Origin: Capitulum mitella | Lineage: Eukaryota; Arthropoda; Thecostraca; Pollicipedomorpha; Pollicipedidae | DNA: 64,000 nucleotides | Reading direction: 5' to 3' | Assembly: GCA_030062745.1 (NCBI GenBank) | Contig: CP099849.1 | Location: 23,114,144 to 23,178,143, forward strand | Part shown: one piece after another, positions 58,531 to 64,000 of the stretch | Layout: each line of letters begins with the position of its first letter | Numbering within the stretch: the first letter of the stretch is position 1 | Notes under the pieces: generated by a model | Told to the model about the DNA's origin: nothing | Seen by the model: only the letters and a program-made list of their open reading frames with translations | Database searches by the model: none | Program-made: the position numbers and the translations under genes

Positions 58531-61190
58531 CTGCATCCCTAGGATGAAGGTGCTTTCATTCTGGCCTCATTGTAACTTTGCTCCTTGCGCTGCGTGTGCC
58601 GATCTTCTCCAGGCGCTGAGAGACAAGGGTGGGCGGGAGAAGCGGGAGGCCCTCTCCTGTTTTCCGATTTTTGGCATGGCCAACGAGCAGATGAGCGGTG
58701 GTGGGGAGACTAGTTCTGAAATAGCGGCGCTCCTCATTCTTTAATATTCTGGATACATGCTTGTGTCATGGGCATGGAAACAAAAAAAATTGTGTTGAGA
58801 TGTGAGGAGGCAACATTGACAGGGATTTCATGTTTTGTTGGCTTAGAGATATGATAACTGAACACAGCCGGTGTGACACAGAGATTGGGTCCATTTTAGT
58901 TTAACTCCATATGCAATAAGAAGTATGCACTGGTGAAATCTTCCTGGCATGACAAAAACGGGAAATAAGTCTCCCGCCTTGCACATCCTTGTCCACCTTT
59001 CTCCGGAATATCTAGACTGCTTGCAAACCGGGTTTCACAACAACAGTATTAAGTCTGCTACAGTTTGTTTTGCATTCTCTTTTGTTCACTCGTCCATGCG
59101 GTCCGTAGGATGGAAATAACAGAAAGATGTTATAAAATTTGGTTATATTCCTGTGGGTGTTTTGATCATTCGGATAACATTGATTTCAGAGAGAATCAAA
59201 GCTGATTACATCGCAGAAGTTTTCGGGTGTACCGCTTCGCTCAGTTACGCAAATTACGCAACAAAATCTTCGTGCAATCGGTACCCTACGGTCTGTTGGA
59301 GTGTTTCCCACTGCATTTACAACTCAACAGAGTGTAAATCTTTCCTTTTTCTTCTTTTTTTCACAACAAAACGCTTTTTAAAGCACAACCGCGCCTACCT
59401 AACAAACTGCGCCCTGGCCTGTCAGGAGAAGGGCGCTGCTCCTCCTCGGCGAGCCTGCCTCGGCCGGCGGCCCGGTTCGGTGCCGTTCCCTTTCCCGACG
59501 GTCCGGCTGGGAGTAAACAGGTGCCCCGTTTTCGATTTCCCGCGCGCGCCGCCCGCCGGCCCGGCCGTCTGGGTGACCGGATTGTTCCACGGCTGCCCAA
59601 GTGGTGCGACACGGTTTCGCTGCGGCCAGGGCGGTGTCGGTCCGCGTCAAAAAACTAGCCGGTCCCGCCGGCGCCCGGAACAGGTGTGATTAACCCCTAA
59701 TGACGCGACGACAACAACGACAAAAAGTTTCTAATGGGGGAAAAATTAAACGAGCTTCCATCGGCAAACATCGGGAGGAGCTGGGCTTTCAATCGGCGGA
59801 TGATGGATGTCACTTTGGTAGAAATGCGTGCAACGGCGCAGAAACGGACGCTGCATGTGACACGCTGTGGCAATGATGCATTCTTGATTGCTGAAATTAT
59901 AGATAATAATGTAATTCGAATTTCGCTAGACATATACTACGCCGGAAATGTTGTTTGTTTCATAAACATACAATCATGCAATATTAAGCAATGCTAGAGA
60001 TATCTGCAAGAGCTCATTGTAATGCACAACGCACAAACCTCATGGTTGCCTGTTCCGTTGCGTTTTCGAGATGGCGGATATTTGATACCGATATCCTTAC
60101 TTTTGTGAGAAAAGAATGACGGTCCATACCGATAAAAGTAGTAGGGGAGTTGGTAAAATGAACATCATGAAAATGTGAGGAGGAGAAAAATCCCGAGTCC
60201 CAACGAGTTTATCCGGTTTTTTCTTCACATTTTTCCGTGATATGCTGGTGTGCATGCGTTGCAGTCCTTAGAGACTGTACTGCCGAAAGTTACAAGACCG
60301 TATCACCTGCTGCAGTACCCTTCCTTTATAGTCACACCATCGCATACGTCGCCACTACCAGTTCATCGTCATATATCAGTCCTGGTGATGAATGTTGCCT
60401 AATCATAACTGACTGTGCAATCACACCATTTTCACCAAACTGTAACCGACGATGCAGTCATTTGCTATTAGTTTTGCTTAATGTGGCGAAATGATTTTGG
60501 TTTATATAAAATAACATCATAAACATGCAAATCCTTGCCAACTGTGTTTACCCACCACGCAATACAAAAACGAAATGGGTGTCTCCTCGAACTGTCTTGT
60601 TGCACATTTGCAGACATCCAAAAAAACATATCTTCTCTATGACTTTGAGCCAATAAAGTAACAAGCAGTAAATGAGCGGACTGGTTTTCCATTTAGCAAC
60701 CATGCACCAACCTTTATTGACGTAACCATCGACGAAAAATTACATTATCACCAAGGTGTGGAAGTTCCACCGAGACTCGTCTTTGCAGGCCATACCTACG
60801 AACATATCGTCTCGACTTCAACGTGATTTCGCAAAACGGTGCATGGAAGATCGCCTATTGAACACGTCGGGGTGCCTCCTTCAGGCCCAACCACATGACC
60901 ATAAATCCAGGGCTTGTATCATGTGTAGCAGAAAATCTTGGTTACCACGATTCTTAATCAATACAGCACTGAGGCACTGTTTACAAGGTACAGAGTATAC
61001 ACGGGGAACAAATTATACTCTGTTCATGATTATCACGACTACGTCCGCCATTCTTGCAGACGCCTTTTGGATTCAGTTATTTCTGCCCTGGAATTTCTAG
61101 GTGACGTTGCTGTCCCGAACATTCCATTATTTCTTCTTGTACAATATGGCTGCTAAATGTTTAGTTTTCACTTAATTCATCAAGTGCTAC
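58531..61190. other. No gene recognised
   Basis: AT-rich apart from a GC-rich patch at 59410-59670. No conserved exon, RNA gene or element end was found. Confidence 0.4.
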
Positions 61191-61200
61191 TTCACTGCAG

Positions 61201-61316
61201 GCAACGCATGGAAAAATCGGCGCCAAAATGTACGTAATCGACATCGCATCGCCTGAAAACACTTTCGAGTGCCCCAGCGAGTACGACCAGGCCCGAGGAC
61301 GCATCACTCTTTCCGG
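61201..61316 (+). other. Exon-like open segment
   Basis: An acceptor (TACTTCACTGCAG) and a weak donor (G|GTGCGT, 61317) bound a segment open in one frame only: ATHGKIGAKMYVIDIASPEN then an acidic stretch ending ITLSG. The translation is of balanced composition, unlike the GC-rich artefacts, but I do not recognise it. The frame can also start at Met 61228 and run to 61563. It could be one exon of an unseen gene. Confidence 0.18.
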
Positions 61317-62746
61317 TGCGTTTCGCGGCCTGCACCGGCGTCAGATGCCGATCTCAACAGGCCTCCACCGCGGCGAAAATGGCGCGAGGAGAAAGCACGC
61401 GCATCCGTCCGCGCCTATGAATGGATGCGAGGGCTCGGCACCGGCGCCGGCCGCGGCAGCCGACCCGGCCGACGCGCCGAGCGAAGACGAACTTTCGAGA
61501 GCGTGCATACTAGGAGTCGGCGTGCCCTTCGGGCGTAGCAACACGGCGCGGCCACCTGCATGATGAAAGTGCCCTGGCCCGGAGCGTGACTATCAATGGT
61601 CAGGCATGGGAGCTCGAGGTTACGAGGAGCCCTCCTGAAGCACGTCTGGCGGCGGAACGTTAGCGCGCATTTAGAAATCGATGTCTGCGAGACACTACAC
61701 GTCTGAAAGTTAAAATCGTGCGAGGGGTTTCTTTGCCTTTTATCACGACGTTTGCCCTCATCATTTTTACTTCTTTCGTGGGAACGCAAGGAAAGCAAGC
61801 AGGGGTACTTTTAAAGGGGAGCAGGATTTCACCCTTCAAAATTACCGTTCCCCACTTCAGATTTTCTCCAAAGAGCAAGAGAAACTGGGGAATTTCCCCC
61901 TTCAAATATTTTTCGAAACTGAATTCACGGCGGTTAGTCAGCCCGGTCGGTTCAGGAGCCTGAACCCACGCGCCGGAATCCTCGTTCGCATTCATGCTAC
62001 GGGGGATTTTCGGTCATGAATGCCAATTCTACAACGACGCGAAACCGCAAGTTGACGCAGACGCTGAACTCCCTGCTGTTCGTACGCATTAAACGCCCAA
62101 GTAGCGCCTTTCGATGCCATAAAATATGCCCGACATCAAATTAACCTAGGCTACAGGTCTGCCGCGTAGAAAGCACAGGCGCGCCAAGCAGAAACGCGCA
62201 GAAAGCAAGGCTTCGCAATTTTCTCCTGACTGCCTGCATGGTCAGTACGTTGGCTCGAGGGGGCCATGCATGGGGCTCTGTACCAGGCGTAAAAGATTCC
62301 ATTTGGGGCGGAGGCAGGACAAAATGAAGACTTATTGTTGCCTAGAGTGGCTCCATGACAGAACTTCGTAAACGCAAACCTTCGGATGACATTTTGTTGT
62401 ACATATGCACAGTTCTTCGCGCTGCTGCATTTCTCTTAGCGCACAATGGCGTGTACATGTCTTGCTTTTAGCAACGTCAGTTGTATTCACTGGTTCGGCC
62501 ATACGTTTATGGCGAATGACAAAGTGCCTTTGGATCGGGGGCACAGGTAAGATACAGGGGACAATAATGCCCAAAAATGTTGAGGGATGAACAAATTCCT
62601 TATTAAGCGATTCTGTTTTATGCATCTTCATAGCGCTATGCTTTGGAAGATTGGAACTATATAAAATGAAGCAAATTCTTATTATTTGTATGGACGGAGC
62701 TCCTGTTTCACATCAGCAAGAGCGCACTTTACTGGTCAGTAGGTTC

Positions 62747-62789
62747 TTTTGTGTACGTAGCGCCATTTTGTGTACGTAGCTTCGGTCCC
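62747..62789 (+). repeat. Direct repeat TTTTGTGTACGTAGC
   Basis: Two copies about 20 bases apart, each followed by a short divergent sequence. Confidence 0.6.
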
Positions 62790-62972
62790 GTGACAGTGAT
62801 GCGTCAGACTATGGCGGGACTACGAGGCCGAGTAGCCAAAAGGTGTTTCGTGAACTGACACTGTGGGAGGGAGGGGGAAGCGGTGTGCTAGGGAGCGCTC
62901 GGCTGTCCTGTGCCGGGTTGACCCGTCTTTGGTTAGTCAGACTGCACTTTGAATGGTTGGGCCAAATAGTTT

Positions 62973-63050
62973 GTTATTTCCGGGACTCGAACCCGGCGCG
63001 ATCAGGACCAGAGTCCACGACCTCCCTTGACCACGGGGATGGCGGATAAC
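62973..63050 (-). pseudogene. tRNA-like sequence, probably a pseudogene or SINE head
   Basis: On the minus strand, 78 bases show a 5' GTTATCC pairing with a 3' AAATAAC over 5 of 7 positions. A D-arm-like TCCC-CGTGGTCAA-GGGA follows, and there is a perfect T-arm CCGGG-TTCGAGT-CCCGG (62980-62996) with a consensus B-box. The anticodon arm collapses to GGAC-TCTG-GTCC and cannot form a 5-bp stem with a 7-base loop. No T-run terminator follows. This is most likely a decayed tRNA or tRNA-derived repeat. Confidence 0.45.
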
Positions 63051-63289
63051 ATCTTGGCATTTAACGTATCTTGTCATGACAAATGTAAGAATTATTCAGA
63101 CTGAGATGTTAGAAAATGGTGATTTTGTTCCAATAACGTTTCGGCTGCTGAGTCCTCAGGCGGCCATCACGTGTCGTTGCTTCATCAGTCATCTCATGTT
63201 TGAAGCCATTATGGGAGAAAAAATCAACACGAAACCCTTCATATGACCATAAATACGACGGCAAATTTTGATTGCCCAAAAAATAAGAT

Positions 63290-63560
63290 ACGAGGTTTTG
63301 CGTATACGAAGAAATGCAGTACGAAGACTGGCACATACGGAGAAATGCTATAAGAAGAAACGTGCATGCGAATAAATGCGTATATGAAGTTTTGCGGATA
63401 CGAAGAAATGCGTATGCGAGGTTTTGCATGTACAAAGTTTTGCTCTTACGAATTTTTGCGTACGAAGATTTGCGTACGAAGATTTGTGGCACGAAGATTT
63501 GAGTACATTTTGCGTACGAAGAAACGCGATACGAAGAAATGCGATACGAAGTTCTGTCCG
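63290..63560 (+). repeat. Minisatellite, period 14-15 bp
   Basis: About 18 units of TGCGTACGAAGAAA and variants (TACGAAGATTTGCG, ATACGAAGAAATGCG). Best preserved at 63445-63556. Lys/Tyr/Arg-rich frames over it are artefacts. Confidence 0.88.
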
Positions 63561-64000
63561 GACACGGCCTATAAGTGCCGAGTGTCAACCAGATGTTTAC
63601 TGATGCAAAAAGAAACGTTTATGGTTGTCGTTGAACTTCTGAGTGCTTTTTCCTCATTTACCTGATGATGCGCAATTGAATGACATGTACGTTGGCCAAT
63701 GTGTGAAATTTGGCACCATGATCAAAGTCGTTTATAAAGACCTGGCTGTATATATCACTGGCTGTATGAAGCCCGATCCCTTCAGGCTTCCTGCCGGTAC
63801 ACATGCTCTTACATACGTTCTCCTCCTTCTCCCCACTTTTTATGTTCGGGTGAAGCATGACGTGTAGACGTGTACAACAGACTGTGGCATCACAACCCTT
63901 GCGTTTGTAGCCTACACTACAGTGATAAGACATACCCAGTTACGCCTTTCTGGGGACGTTGACGTTGCTAGTGTGAACAAGAAGTTAAACAAAGATGGCT
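63561..64000. other. Window end, no gene recognised
   Basis: AT-rich sequence without repeats, element ends or recognisable coding sequence. Confidence 0.4.

Noticed and set aside
63290-63560. CRISPR-like regular array
   Set aside because: Units are head-to-tail 14-15 bp with no unique spacers. It is a minisatellite in a eukaryotic genome.
24181-64000. A second Tdc paralogue or other aromatic amino-acid decarboxylase copy (the fly genome has a Tdc1/Tdc2 pair)
   Set aside because: I looked for NPNKW-, HVDAAYAG- and HWQHP-type codon strings on both strands and found none.

Overview
This is eukaryotic nuclear DNA, most likely from an arthropod. The one gene I can support is split into many short, phase-matched exons with GT-AG introns. 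It encodes a tyrosine decarboxylase (Tdc), the tyramine/octopamine-pathway enzyme typical of protostomes. Exons are GC-rich, introns are AT-richer and full of simple and dispersed repeats, and no bacterial-style operon is present. A crustacean fits the repeat-rich, CpG-rich texture, but the species cannot be read from the sequence.

Layout. 1-17,102 (+): Tdc. Twelve coding exons (133-238, 3805-3899, 4306-4413, 7543-7665, 7855-8091, 10381-10584, 12766-12833, 14892-14982, 15497-15670, 16123-16288, 16501-16583, 16881-17098) join in frame into 557 complete codons. They keep the PLP lysine (K302), the stacking histidine (H191), the PLP aspartate (D270) and the catalytic-loop tyrosine (Y331). The 3' end is ambiguous. 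Exon 12 reaches either an immediate stop (17100-17102), a downstream terminal exon at 17473-17656 (618 aa in total), or a two-exon tail at 21311-21394 and 24090-24180 (615 aa). All three are phase-compatible.

The introns and the 40 kb downstream are dominated by mobile and repeated DNA. These include a TTAA-flanked piggyBac-like non-autonomous element (2041-3259), a 1.9-kb terminal-inverted-repeat element (4983-6909), a 270-bp hAT MITE with a perfect 8-bp target duplication (23610-23879), a diverged 190-bp tandem duplication, many minisatellites (periods of about 10, 14, 19, 26, 30 and 43 bp), and tRNA-like or SINE-like heads. Three segments (2.3-2.7, 37.8-38.3 and 50.1-50.4 kb) are crowded with AGGTCA nuclear-receptor half-sites. 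They include a perfect AGGTCA-T-TGACCT palindrome (the idealised ecdysone-receptor element) and a DR4-DR4-DR1 array.

From about 24.2 kb to the end I found no exon that I recognise. GC-rich islands (26.1-26.6, 31.5-33.0, 36.9-37.2, 39.3-39.8, 44.05-44.6, 55.3-55.6, 56.9-57.3 kb) carry long open frames on both strands with low-complexity Arg/Pro/Ala/Gly translations. I treat these as composition artefacts, although some could be promoters or first exons of unseen genes. I found no clearly new biological system. The best leads are the alternative Tdc C-termini and the repeat-borne nuclear-receptor sites.
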